From assembly GCA_001801485.1 (NCBI GenBank), contig MGXV01000038.1:1297-35131 (forward strand): a DNA stretch of 33,835 nt. Reading direction: 5' to 3'. The translations under genes were made by a program, and so were the position numbers. This stretch comes from Gammaproteobacteria bacterium RIFCSPHIGHO2_12_FULL_37_14 (GTDB lineage Bacteria; Pseudomonadota; Gammaproteobacteria; DSM-16500). The notes below the pieces were generated by a model that was given only the letters and a program-made list of their open reading frames with translations, was not told the origin of the DNA and searched no databases. Positions 1 through 8,138 of this stretch are shown in pieces; within the stretch, counting starts at the first letter, position 1; each line of letters begins with the position of its first letter.

Positions 1-976
1 TATCACAAGCGGTAATAATGTGAATCTCGTTGATGCTGGGGCATTAGATTTAGCAGCATCAACCATCAGTGGTACCCTAACTGTAGCAACGAGTGGTGCG
101 ATTACAGACACTGGCGCTCTCAGTGTAACCGGCACCACTACGTTAGCTGCAGGATCTGCAAATAATATTACACTGGATCATGCATCCAATAATTTTTCGA
201 CAGTAGGAATCACTAGCGGTAATAATATAACGTTAGTTGATGCTGGCGCATTAGCATTAGATGCATCAACCATTGCTGGTAATTTAACACTTAATACCAC
301 AGGTACAATTACTGTCAGCGGTGCATTAATTCTCAGTGGCACTAGTAAAACAGTAACCTTTACTTCAAGTAATAATGCCATCACATTTGACAGTACACTC
401 AACGGTGCAATCAACCTTGATTTAGTTCCAGGGACAAGCAATATCGTATTGAATGCCAATTTAGGAAATAGTACAGCCTTACAAGCAATCACGATTGCAA
501 ATGCAAATAATATAACAAATAGTGCAACGATTACCGCACAAACCTTTACTCAAAGTGCTGGTACGGGAACAACTGCACTTGGAGACGCGAGCCTGCATAC
601 GACGGGTGCAACGAGCATCACGACTGATAATGTAACGGGTACAGTAGAAGTAGGATCATTATCAATTGGAACAAATGCTGCTAGTTTATCTGGTACAGTG
701 AATGGATTAAGTGGTCAATCGGGCGCAGATGAAATTGTTTTACTCAATACCATCATATCTGGCACGCATTTCTTTGATGGCATTGATTTATATCCATCAC
801 CAACGCCTACTCCTTCAGCATCTTCATCGTCAACCAGTTCCACAGCCTCCACTACCAGTTCAGTTAATCCGGCATTTATATTTGCAAACTTTACAATTAC
901 TAATTATCACAATGAGAATGAGAATAATGAGTTATGTGAAGACACCCCTGAAAAATGCAATGGTGAGAAAAAATAA
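1..976 (+). CDS. Repetitive filamentous-haemagglutinin-like adhesin, 3' end (partial)
   Basis: The reading frame is open to the left edge: the codons before the GTG at 20 continue the same repeat (I-T-S-G-N-N), so this is the C-terminal ~325 residues of a larger protein, not a short gene. The sequence is rich in Thr, Ser, Ala, Gly and Asn with alternating hydrophobic residues, as in beta-helical secreted adhesins of the FHA/two-partner-secretion type. A 69-residue unit (ITSGNN..LVDAGAL..ASTI.G.LT) occurs twice. A Ser/Thr/Pro-rich linker lies around residues 262-283 of the GTG-numbered frame, followed by a polar, acidic tail ending at a TAA at 974-976. No C-terminal beta-barrel of the autotransporter type is visible, which fits a TpsA-like exoprotein better than a classical autotransporter. 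Family is inferred from composition and repeats only; the N-terminal secretion domain is outside the window. Confidence 0.75.
   Translation, partial: ITSGNNVNLVDAGALDLAASTISGTLTVATSGAITDTGALSVTGTTTLAAGSANNITLDHASNNFSTVGITSGNNITLVDAGALALDASTIAGNLTLNTTGTITVSGALILSGTSKTVTFTSSNNAITFDSTLNGAINLDLVPGTSNIVLNANLGNSTALQAITIANANNITNSATITAQTFTQSAGTGTTALGDASLHTTGATSITTDNVTGTVEVGSLSIGTNAASLSGTVNGLSGQSGADEIVLLNTIISGTHFFDGIDLYPSPTPTPSASSSSTSSTASTTSSVNPAFIFANFTITNYHNENENNELCEDTPEKCNGEKK
2..415 (+). repeat. Intragenic tandem repeat, 207-bp period (69 aa), two copies
   Basis: The copy beginning at 2 and the copy beginning at 209 both open with ATCAC.AGCGGTAATAAT and encode matching ITSGNN / LVDAGAL / ASTI blocks. 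The second half of the unit is more diverged (GAITDTGAL against GTITVSGAL). The first copy starts at the window edge, so more copies probably lie upstream. Confidence 0.8.
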
Positions 977-1038
977 TTGATTTTTACGCTAGAATTGGTA
1001 ATTTATTGAACGAATTATCATTCATTTCTTAAAAAGAT

Positions 1039-1044
1039 TATACT
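1039..1044 (+). promoter_or_regulatory. Possible -10 element for the small ankyrin gene
   Basis: TATACT at 1039-1044 lies 40 bases upstream of the ATG at 1084. The hexamer 17 bases upstream (around 1016-1021) is a poor -35 match, so this is weak support. Confidence 0.3.
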
Positions 1045-1083
1045 AGTAGGGTGGGTTTTAATAATTATAAGAGGAATATAATC

Positions 1084-1707
1084 ATGCCAACTATCGAATC
1101 TACATTTCACAAACTGATGATGTCACCTAAGGAGCTACAAACAGAATTAGATAAAAATCCTAATCTAATTAAACAACAAGATGAGAAAGGCAGGACTCTA
1201 TTACACCACGCAGTGGAAGCTGGATATATCATGGGTCGATCAAATGTCGGCATGGTTTTGGATGTTTTATTAAATACACCTGGTATTGATTTTACTATTG
1301 AAGATAATAAGCGAATGACTCCTTTGCAACTTGCTGCTAAAAATTGTATCGATAATGCCGGTAGATTCCACCAAGAAACTGCCGATTATATTTTTCCAAC
1401 TTTAATTAGGGCAGCGAAGAAAAAGGCTAGTCTTTTTCTTCTTGGGACTCGTAACCCATTTCTAATCATTGATGATTATTTGACAAAATATTCTCAATCT
1501 CAAAATGAAAAGCTTATTAAGGGATTACAGGGATTACTTGAATTCAAAAATCAAATAATATTTGGAGAGAATGCAGCTAAAGTAGAAAAGGCTCAAGCTA
1601 AAGAATCTCAAGTAAAATTTCAGTACGCATCCTCAAAGCCCAATGAGTCCAAAAAGGCCGAGCAAGAGCCGCAGTCATTCAAGCCAACTATTCCCAGAAA
1701 GAAATAG
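1084..1707 (+). CDS. Small ankyrin-repeat protein (207 aa)
   Basis: I chose the ATG at 1084 over an in-frame GTG at 1051 because GAGG at 1071-1074 is well spaced before it. The protein has about two ankyrin repeats in its first half: one around the motif KGRTLLHHAVEAG and one around RMTPLQLAAKN, both matching the G-x-TPLHxAA core. The C-terminal ~45 residues are charged and low-complexity (Lys, Glu, Gln, Ser, Pro) and end in a basic PRKK tail. No signal peptide or membrane segment is visible. Ankyrin repeats mediate protein binding, and in Legionellales such proteins are often host-directed effectors, but nothing here identifies a target. The gene ends two bases before the stop codon of the convergent phospholipase-like gene. 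Confidence 0.8.
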   Translation: MPTIESTFHKLMMSPKELQTELDKNPNLIKQQDEKGRTLLHHAVEAGYIMGRSNVGMVLDVLLNTPGIDFTIEDNKRMTPLQLAAKNCIDNAGRFHQETADYIFPTLIRAAKKKASLFLLGTRNPFLIIDDYLTKYSQSQNEKLIKGLQGLLEFKNQIIFGENAAKVEKAQAKESQVKFQYASSKPNESKKAEQEPQSFKPTIPRKK

Positions 1708-1709
1708 CT

Positions 1710-3038
1710 TCATCGTGCTTGATTCGCATGCCAAGATCCTTGTTCATCCTCAACATAATTGAGCCAACTCGTTTGCAATAAAGTTGCATTCATTGAGATT
1801 TTCAATTTATCTAATTGCGTTGCATTTATTGGCACAGCAAAATGCCAATTTTTTCCAGCCAATAGTTGACAAGTAGATTCGCCACTCGACCAAGTTCCAA
1901 TGATGGAAATAGCTTTCATGTCATGAGTTTTTTCTTCTTGACAAGCGTACCCAGCTTTTATCTGTTCACAGGGTATATTTTCAAAACCTTGATCTATTTT
2001 ATAAATGGCGCAATGCCCATCACCTGTTTTTGGATACTCAGGCATCCAACTCCAAATAGTTGCATTTAATCGGCTATCATTTTTATCGACTTTATCCATT
2101 GTGGGCCAATTTATTCCGCAGTGCATGAGTTCACTCACAATTTTAAAGTGAATTTTTTTTTGCGGATGACCAATGCTGCCATTCAGCGTTCTATCTTCAT
2201 AGATGCGCCATACGCTTGTGTGAAAGAGGTCCGGATGAAATATGGTTGATTTACCACAATCAGGATAGGAAGTGAAATTCGTAATCGTGGCATCAATAAA
2301 AGTATAATATTTGCGAGGAATATCGCCGATGCCTGCGAATACATAATCATTCCAAATTTGTTTAAATTGATTTTGCTCATAGTAATATGCATTTGATCGA
2401 TCGCAACCTTTGGTAACAATTATTAATTGCTTACCTGCTTTTAAAATATCTGCTTTAGTTAAGTGTGTTGGGAGAGAAAGACAATCTGCAGATGAATGGG
2501 ATGATCGCAGTACAGCTGGTTTATAAATATAGTTACCTAAATAATCATCGAGTAAAGCAGCTAATCTAGGTTCATGGCCATCTAAATATCGATCAATATA
2601 AAGCAAAACGATTTCATTAGGATTTGCTCGAAGCCAATCACGTAATTCTTTCAAGCCATCCATCACATGACGATCGAACAAACTACAACCGATATGTTTT
2701 GTATTGCCATGACACAGTAACAGATCTAGTACCAATTTGTTATTCGCTGTCCAATGCACATCGAACTCAATACTGCGTACTCCCGATTCTAATTGCCCAG
2801 TAATAGATAACAGTTGATTGGGATCAATATAGCGCACTGGATTTGCATAAAATTTCGAATTATAAGAATTATGCGTTCCAATAAATGTGGCTTCATTTAA
2901 AGGAGCATGCAAATCAATTTCTCTTTGTAATTTTAATGCTTTTTTTAGCCAAACATAATGATCTATCTTTTCGGAACTATAAAGTGCGGGGCTGATGAAT
3001 AGATTGCAGATTAGAAAAATAATTATATAAGGATTCAT
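1710..3038 (-). CDS. Secreted PI-PLC-like phosphodiesterase
   Basis: The 442-aa product opens with a hydrophobic signal peptide (residues 1-20, cleavage plausible near LYS-SEK). It then shows the PLC-like TIM-barrel signature: FIGTHNSYN at 53-61 with candidate general-base His56, GVRSIEFDVHW around 86-96, and LLLCHG with a second candidate catalytic His110. This is the layout of phosphatidylinositol-specific phospholipase C X-domain-like enzymes, which cut phosphodiester head groups; substrate cannot be told from sequence. The last ~60 residues look like an added domain. Several Cys residues fit an exported protein. A GGGAGAG ribosome site precedes the ATG at 3038. It is divergent from the sulfatase, with 75 bases between starts, and converges on the small ankyrin gene with a 2-base gap. 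It is predicted to be periplasmic or secreted. Confidence 0.82.
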   Translation of the reverse strand: MNPYIIIFLICNLFISPALYSSEKIDHYVWLKKALKLQREIDLHAPLNEATFIGTHNSYNSKFYANPVRYIDPNQLLSITGQLESGVRSIEFDVHWTANNKLVLDLLLCHGNTKHIGCSLFDRHVMDGLKELRDWLRANPNEIVLLYIDRYLDGHEPRLAALLDDYLGNYIYKPAVLRSSHSSADCLSLPTHLTKADILKAGKQLIIVTKGCDRSNAYYYEQNQFKQIWNDYVFAGIGDIPRKYYTFIDATITNFTSYPDCGKSTIFHPDLFHTSVWRIYEDRTLNGSIGHPQKKIHFKIVSELMHCGINWPTMDKVDKNDSRLNATIWSWMPEYPKTGDGHCAIYKIDQGFENIPCEQIKAGYACQEEKTHDMKAISIIGTWSSGESTCQLLAGKNWHFAVPINATQLDKLKISMNATLLQTSWLNYVEDEQGSWHANQAR

Positions 3039-3076
3039 TCCTAGTCTCTCCCACTTCTCTCAAGCAAGAATTTCAG

Positions 3077-3082
3077 TATAAT
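3077..3082 (+). promoter_or_regulatory. Candidate -10 box for the sulfatase gene
   Basis: A perfect TATAAT lies in the 75-bp divergent gap, 32 bases before the sulfatase ATG. The region 17 bases upstream (CTTCTC) is a poor -35. The spacing would give a short leader carrying AAGGAG at 3103-3108. Confidence 0.4.
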
Positions 3083-3113
3083 GAGAAAATGCTTTTAAAA
3101 GAAAGGAGCAGAC

Positions 3114-4796
3114 ATGGAAGTGCAAGGGAAATTATTCAAAGTCATTTTTACTATTTTGCTTGGAGTCAGTATAGTCACTACTTGCAATTTAGCCTTCTCG
3201 CAAGCAACCGCAAAGAAACCCAATATTCTCATGTTAATGACAGACGACACGGGTTGGGGAGATTTCGGTGCGTATTCAGGAGGAGGATTATCTCTTGGAC
3301 ATCCCACACCTAAAGTCGATCGTCTAGCAAAGGAAGGCGCATTATTTACTAGCTGGTATGGCCAAGCTAGTTGTACGGCGGGTCGCGCGTCTTTTATGAC
3401 AGGACGAATACCGATTCGTTCAGCATTATCAGTCGTGATTGCTCCCGGCGATGAGAACTATCTTCGCAAAGAAACGCCAACCATTGCCGAATTTTTCCAA
3501 AAAAATGGTTACTCTACCTATTTCTCTGGCAAATGGCATATGGGGGATAAGCCTGCTGCTTATCCAATAGAACATGGCTTCGATGAGATGAAACATTTTG
3601 CTGCCTACTATGCTGGTGTCTATGCTTACAATGATACTTCAAAATATTTTCATCCTTGGTTTCCTTCATTTAATCCAGAATTTAATAAACTTTACGATGA
3701 TGTGGTTAATTTAGGTGAATGGGAGGGCGTAGCTGGTCAACCGGCGAAGATGGTAGGAAAAATTACTTATGACAGTATGGCGATGTTTGATATTCGTCAG
3801 ACCGATTCAGCAATTGCTTATATTAAGCAGCATGCCAAAGCGGATAAACCATTTTTTATGGATATTAACTTCCTCAAAATGCACAATCCGACAAATGCTG
3901 CTCCACCATTTAGAGGTAAATCACATCTTGGCGATTATTCTGATTCCTTAATGGAATTAGATGACAATATTGGTCGCATCATGGATGTGATTCGCACTGA
4001 AGCACCTAATACGATTGTTATTTTAACGGCAGATAATGGCGCTTGGTTAGATGCCTATCCCGATGCAGGAACCACTCCATTTCGTGGCGCAAAAGGAACG
4101 CCATTTGAAGGGGGTTGGCGCGTGCCAGGGATAATGTGGTGGCCTAACCATATTCCGGCTGGCATGCAATATGGTGAAATGATGTCGCATATTGATTGTT
4201 GGGCAACGTTGGCAACAATGGTTGGATTGAATCCTCCGCCACATGATTGGGTAGGTAATGATAGCAAAGGAATTTATTTCGATAGCATTGATAATAGCGC
4301 TTATGTTTTAGGAAAAGCGCAGCATTCTGCACGCACCTCATGGGTATATATTGATGGAGAAACTTTCCAAGGAGTGCGTGGTGATGTCAGAGGGGATCCT
4401 AAAGAACCGTGGATCAATATTGCCTGGAAATATTTATATACTGCTAAAGATTCCTGGTTAGGCGCACAAGCGAATTTAGGTGCGATTGGCGCTTTATATA
4501 ATTTAACAATGGATCCCTATGAAAAATACGACATGATATTTAATGGCGCTGCACCGGTTCGTGTGCTGACATCCTCTCCCGGACGTTATTCGGGTCAAGA
4601 CAATGGTTGGGTGATGGCGCTTTTGGGGCCAGTCATCATTGATTTTGATACATCGATCATGAAGTATCCGAATATCAAACGGTTTGTAGGCGGAGCGTCG
4701 ACCGATATGATTCCGAACTTACAAAATCCTGATAATCCTTTGCCTACTTTTAAAGATCAACCTAAAATGCCACGTATTGGCGGGATAGGGGGTTAG
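3114..4796 (+). CDS. Secreted Cys-type sulfatase (arylsulfatase family)
   Basis: This 560-aa protein is a type I sulfatase, which hydrolyses sulfate esters using a formylglycine made from cysteine. The signature CTAGRASFMTGR starts at Cys87 and matches C-x-A-x-R-x4-TGR exactly, so it is the Cys type that needs an FGE. Other expected site residues are visible: Asp44-Asp45 (metal, in TDDTGWGD), Lys140/His142 (GKWH), Asp307-Asn308 (TADNG) and Lys328 (RGAKGTPFEGG). A signal peptide occupies residues 1 to ~30 (basic start, hydrophobic core, ends near AFSQA). AAGGAG five bases before the ATG supports the start. It is divergent from the phospholipase-like gene and convergent with the FGE gene, overlapping it by 35 bases. 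Substrate is unknown; the exported location suggests environmental or host sulfated glycans or lipids. Confidence 0.93.
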   Translation: MEVQGKLFKVIFTILLGVSIVTTCNLAFSQATAKKPNILMLMTDDTGWGDFGAYSGGGLSLGHPTPKVDRLAKEGALFTSWYGQASCTAGRASFMTGRIPIRSALSVVIAPGDENYLRKETPTIAEFFQKNGYSTYFSGKWHMGDKPAAYPIEHGFDEMKHFAAYYAGVYAYNDTSKYFHPWFPSFNPEFNKLYDDVVNLGEWEGVAGQPAKMVGKITYDSMAMFDIRQTDSAIAYIKQHAKADKPFFMDINFLKMHNPTNAAPPFRGKSHLGDYSDSLMELDDNIGRIMDVIRTEAPNTIVILTADNGAWLDAYPDAGTTPFRGAKGTPFEGGWRVPGIMWWPNHIPAGMQYGEMMSHIDCWATLATMVGLNPPPHDWVGNDSKGIYFDSIDNSAYVLGKAQHSARTSWVYIDGETFQGVRGDVRGDPKEPWINIAWKYLYTAKDSWLGAQANLGAIGALYNLTMDPYEKYDMIFNGAAPVRVLTSSPGRYSGQDNGWVMALLGPVIIDFDTSIMKYPNIKRFVGGASTDMIPNLQNPDNPLPTFKDQPKMPRIGGIGG

Positions 4797-5880
4797 TCTT
4801 TGCGACTTTTACCAACCTAAAACCAATATGCGACATAGGATTATAAGGATCTACGCCACGCCGAGCACTGGGGCGGTAACTCATACAAAAATTCTCATCG
4901 CATAAAAATGATCCGCCGCGAATCACCCGTTTAGGAGCATCAATGGGTGCATAAATATCATCGGGATCGTAACTATTTGTTGGTCCTTGCGGATTGAATG
5001 CTATTCGATTTTGCGATGCTAACATAAAAGCATCGGCACGATACCAGTCGGCTACCCATTGCCAAACATTACCTGCCATATCATATAAACCATAAGCGTT
5101 AGGTGGAAAACTAGCTACAGCTGTTGTGCCAATTTTATTTTTATAAGCAGGATCAATAATAGGAAATTCTTTACCAGCAAAAGTGTTTGCCATGGTTTTA
5201 TCGTGCGGTTTAAATTCGTCTCCCCAGCTATAATTAGCTTGTTCTAAGCCGCCGCGTGCAGCGTATTCCCATTCGGCTTCAGTCGGTAAGCGTTTGCCAA
5301 TCCATTTTGCATAAGCAAGCGCATCTTCATAGGATACTTGAACTACCGGATGATTTTCTTTGCCGAGAATATTGCTACCAGGTCCTTGGGGATGACGCCA
5401 ATTTGCTCCTGGCACAAAATTCCACCATCTGGAATTATCATCCAGTGGTACGGCTTCTTTGGTGCCTACAAACACCATGGCACCAGCGACGAGTTTGTCA
5501 TCAGATGGTTTAGGAGTGTTAGGCGCTAATTGTGCTTTTAGAGTTTCCCAATCAGGTTGGCGTTCAGCAGTGCTAACATAGCCAGTCGCTTTAACAAACT
5601 CAGCAAATTGCGCATTCGTCACATCAGTTTGGTCTATCCAAAAACCATTAACATGAACTTGATGAGCAGGTTTTTCATTCATTTTAGCAATATTGCTGTT
5701 GCTGCCCATCATAAATTCACCTCCCGGAATCCATACCATATCCTTAGGACCATTTATGCCATCACCAATTATTATTTGTGTCGGTCGAACAGGAAAAAAG
5801 AAGAATCCCCAGTATACTAAAAGAATAACCAACATCATTAATCCGATCTTCCCTATCAAATTCGCCTTTAATTTTTCCAT
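4762..5880 (-). CDS. Membrane-anchored formylglycine-generating enzyme (sulfatase-modifying factor)
   Basis: The product belongs to the FGE-sulfatase/SUMF1 family: it begins the domain with VWIPGGEFMMGS (about 49-60), then has RLPTEAEWEYAARGG (198-211), NVWQWVADWY (271-280) and RGGSFLCDENFCMSYR (321-336). Cys327 and Cys332 have the five-residue offset of the catalytic pair in human SUMF1 (Cys336/Cys341), so it is likely an active cysteine-to-formylglycine oxidase. I preferred the ATG at 5880 (372 aa) to one at 5916 because AGGA stands 8 bases before it. A lysine-rich N-terminus followed by a hydrophobic stretch at ~12-30 predicts a single anchor with the enzyme outside the cytoplasm. It converges on the sulfatase, its probable substrate, and overlaps its 3' end by 35 bases. 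Confidence 0.92.
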   Translation of the reverse strand: MEKLKANLIGKIGLMMLVILLVYWGFFFFPVRPTQIIIGDGINGPKDMVWIPGGEFMMGSNSNIAKMNEKPAHQVHVNGFWIDQTDVTNAQFAEFVKATGYVSTAERQPDWETLKAQLAPNTPKPSDDKLVAGAMVFVGTKEAVPLDDNSRWWNFVPGANWRHPQGPGSNILGKENHPVVQVSYEDALAYAKWIGKRLPTEAEWEYAARGGLEQANYSWGDEFKPHDKTMANTFAGKEFPIIDPAYKNKIGTTAVASFPPNAYGLYDMAGNVWQWVADWYRADAFMLASQNRIAFNPQGPTNSYDPDDIYAPIDAPKRVIRGGSFLCDENFCMSYRPSARRGVDPYNPMSHIGFRLVKVAKTNPLSRQYVAF

Positions 5881-6012
5881 AAAAATCATCCTAAAATAGC
5901 TTATGAGGTCACTCATTTTGCTACATAGTGTAAACGAGAAGATTAGGTATTGGCAGCATTCCTACTTGATTCTTATCGAAAACTCCAGTAAAAATGTCAG
6001 GTTCGTTTGAAT

Positions 6013-6094
6013 GCGAAAGTGGCGGAACTGGTAGACGCGCTGGATTTAGGTTCCAGTGGGGTATCCCGTGAGAGTTCGAGTCTCTCCTTTCGCA
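6013..6094 (+). tRNA. tRNA-Leu (anticodon TAG)
   Basis: The acceptor stem is GCGAAAG/CTTTCGC with discriminator A. The anticodon arm is CTGGA-TTTAGGT-TCCAG, giving TAG (reads CUN leucine codons). The long variable arm of a class II tRNA and the T-arm GAGTTCGAGTCTC are present. The 3' CCA is not encoded; the next bases are AAT. It lies 27 bases upstream of tig. Confidence 0.95.
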
Positions 6095-6121
6095 AATATT
6101 CTTGATAGATGAGGTTACATC

Positions 6122-7414
6122 ATGCAAGTGTCCGTTGAAAAAGTAAGTAGTGTAGAGTGCCGATTAACCGTTACTGTGCCGATCAATCGTGTGGAAGAGG
6201 CTTATAACCAACAGATTGCCCAGTATGCTAAGAAGGCGAATATCAAAGGGTTTCGTCCTGGAAAGGCGCCAATTGAATATATCAAGCAACGATTTAGCCA
6301 AGATGCTTGGCAAGATGCTTGGGGTGAAGTAATCAAAACATCGCTTTATGAAGCGATTGCGAACAATCAGCTACACCCTATCAATACCCCACAAATTGAA
6401 CCTAAAACCATGTTGCCTAATCAACCATTAGAATACATTGCCTCTTTTGAAGTGTTACCTGAATTTACTCATATCAAAGCAACTTTTGAGCAGGTGGAAA
6501 AATTAATTGTTGCAGTGAAGGCAGAAGACATCGATCAGGTTATTCAGAAATTGCGTAAACAACATACTCAATGGCAAGTGGTTGATCGACCTGCACACAT
6601 GACTGATAGAGTGGTGATTGATTATTATGCTATTTTTGAAGGTAAGGCTGATGAAGCGAATACGATCAAGGATTTTCCATTGGAATTAGGTGGTCAAACC
6701 ATGATACCTGGATTTGAAGATGGCTTGTTAGAAGTAAAAGCAGGTGATGAGCGAACATTGCATTTACAGTTTCCAGAAAATTTTACTATGTCTGAACGAG
6801 CAGGCAAACCGGTCGATTTTAGGGTAAAAATTAAAAATGTTTACCAAGCAGATACCCCTGCACTGGACGAACAATTTATTCAAAAGTTAGGTATTAGTAG
6901 TGGTAATGAAAGTGATTTAAAAGAACAAGTTCGACAAACATTACAACAAGAAGCTGATCGCTTAGTTCAGGAAAAACTGAAAGATCAGCTGTTTCGATAC
7001 CTACTCGAACAAAATCCAATTGAAGTTCCTAACACATTGGTTGAACGAGAAGCAAGTCGGATTCATGATGAAATGTATCCTAAACATCACGATCATGCGC
7101 ATCACCAACACAGTGATTCTGAGATGGCTTCATTTAAGGAAATAGCAACTAAGCGGGTGGCACTTGGATTGCTGATAGGTGAATTTGTAAAACAAGAAAA
7201 GATTATTGCAGATAAAGATCGGGTACAAAAACGCATTATCGATTTATCTTCAGTATATGAGCGTCCCCAAGAAGTAGTCGCTTGGCTTTCATCAAAAGAA
7301 CAGATTGGAAATATCGAAGCTCAGGTATTGGAAGATCAAGTTATGGATAAACTGCTAGAAGGCGTGAAGGTAGTTGAAAAAAACATGAGTTATGCGGAAC
7401 TCAAAGGTATTTAA
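6122..7414 (+). CDS. tig: Trigger factor, ribosome-associated chaperone
   Basis: At 430 aa this is the usual length of trigger factor, the chaperone that meets nascent chains at the ribosome exit tunnel. The ribosome-docking signature GFRPGKAP is at residues 43-50. An FKBP-type prolyl isomerase domain spans about 155-240 (DRVVIDYYAIFEG...PGFEDGLLEVKAGD...VDFRVKIKNV), and a helical C-terminal chaperone domain follows. An unusual histidine cluster, HHDHAHHQH, sits at 322-330 inside the C-terminal domain. GAGG a few bases before the ATG supports the start. It is the first gene of the tig-clpP-clpX-lon series, 26 bases before clpP, and follows tRNA-Leu closely. Confidence 0.97.
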   Translation: MQVSVEKVSSVECRLTVTVPINRVEEAYNQQIAQYAKKANIKGFRPGKAPIEYIKQRFSQDAWQDAWGEVIKTSLYEAIANNQLHPINTPQIEPKTMLPNQPLEYIASFEVLPEFTHIKATFEQVEKLIVAVKAEDIDQVIQKLRKQHTQWQVVDRPAHMTDRVVIDYYAIFEGKADEANTIKDFPLELGGQTMIPGFEDGLLEVKAGDERTLHLQFPENFTMSERAGKPVDFRVKIKNVYQADTPALDEQFIQKLGISSGNESDLKEQVRQTLQQEADRLVQEKLKDQLFRYLLEQNPIEVPNTLVEREASRIHDEMYPKHHDHAHHQHSDSEMASFKEIATKRVALGLLIGEFVKQEKIIADKDRVQKRIIDLSSVYERPQEVVAWLSSKEQIGNIEAQVLEDQVMDKLLEGVKVVEKNMSYAELKGI

Positions 7415-7416
7415 TG

Positions 7417-7422
7417 TATAAT
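7417..7422 (+). promoter_or_regulatory. Possible -10 box between tig and clpP
   Basis: TATAAT preceded directly by TG lies 19 bases before the clpP ATG. No good -35 is seen, and the leader would be very short, so it may be fortuitous. Confidence 0.25.
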
Positions 7423-7440
7423 TGAAAATAAGGAAGGACT

Positions 7441-8064
7441 ATGTCTGCTGAATTAAATCATTCGATAGTAGCTAATTTGGTGCCGATGGTAGTGGAACAA
7501 ACTGCCCGAGGGGAACGCGCATTTGATATTTATTCTAGGCTTCTGAAAGATAGAGTCATTTTTTTAGGTGGCGCTATTGATGATTACGTTGCAAATCTGG
7601 TGGTTGCGCAATTATTATTTTTGGAATCTGAAAACCCTGATAAAGATATTTCTATATACATTAATTCACCAGGGGGTGTAGTCACGGCAGGTTTAGCCAT
7701 TTATGATACAATGCAGTTTATTAAGTCTGATGTCAGTACAATGTGTATGGGTCAAGCAGCCAGTATGGGTGCATTATTATTAGCAGGTGGATCCAAAGGT
7801 AAACGTTATTGTTTACCCAGCGCACGCGTGATGATTCATCAGCCTTTAGGCGGCGTTCAGGGTCAAGCCTCTGATATTGCGATACATGCTGAGGAAACTT
7901 TGAAAATTCGTACAAAATTGAATCAAATTTTAGCCAAACATACGGGTCAACCTGAGAGCGTCATCGCAAAAGATACAGATAGGGATTATTTCATGACGGC
8001 TGAAAGAGCTCGAGATTATGGAATTATTGATAAGATCCTCGATTCTCGCACCGATAAAAAGTAA
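7441..8064 (+). CDS. clpP: ATP-dependent Clp protease proteolytic subunit
   Basis: The 207-aa product is the serine peptidase barrel that works with ClpX (and ClpA) in cytoplasmic protein degradation. The catalytic triad is visible as Ser108 (GQAASMGA), His133 (MIHQP) and Asp182 (DRDYFM). These sit at a constant +10 offset from mature E. coli ClpP Ser98/His123/Asp172. The N-terminus ([22 protein letters not shown]) is the typical axial-loop region, so the few residues before it are probably a propeptide. AAGGAAGGA just before the ATG is a strong ribosome site. It lies between tig and clpX in the conserved order. Confidence 0.98.
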   Translation: MSAELNHSIVANLVPMVVEQTARGERAFDIYSRLLKDRVIFLGGAIDDYVANLVVAQLLFLESENPDKDISIYINSPGGVVTAGLAIYDTMQFIKSDVSTMCMGQAASMGALLLAGGSKGKRYCLPSARVMIHQPLGGVQGQASDIAIHAEETLKIRTKLNQILAKHTGQPESVIAKDTDRDYFMTAERARDYGIIDKILDSRTDKK

Positions 8065-8138
8065 TATTATAGGTATGGGTAGTTGAATTTGGATAATCCG
8101 TCCTTATTTATTAGGAATAACCTTAAAGAGACTGTCAT

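Noticed and set aside
178..492. Open frame of 104 codons antisense to the adhesin repeats
   Set aside because: It is a by-product of the repetitive Thr/Ala/Gly-rich coding strand.
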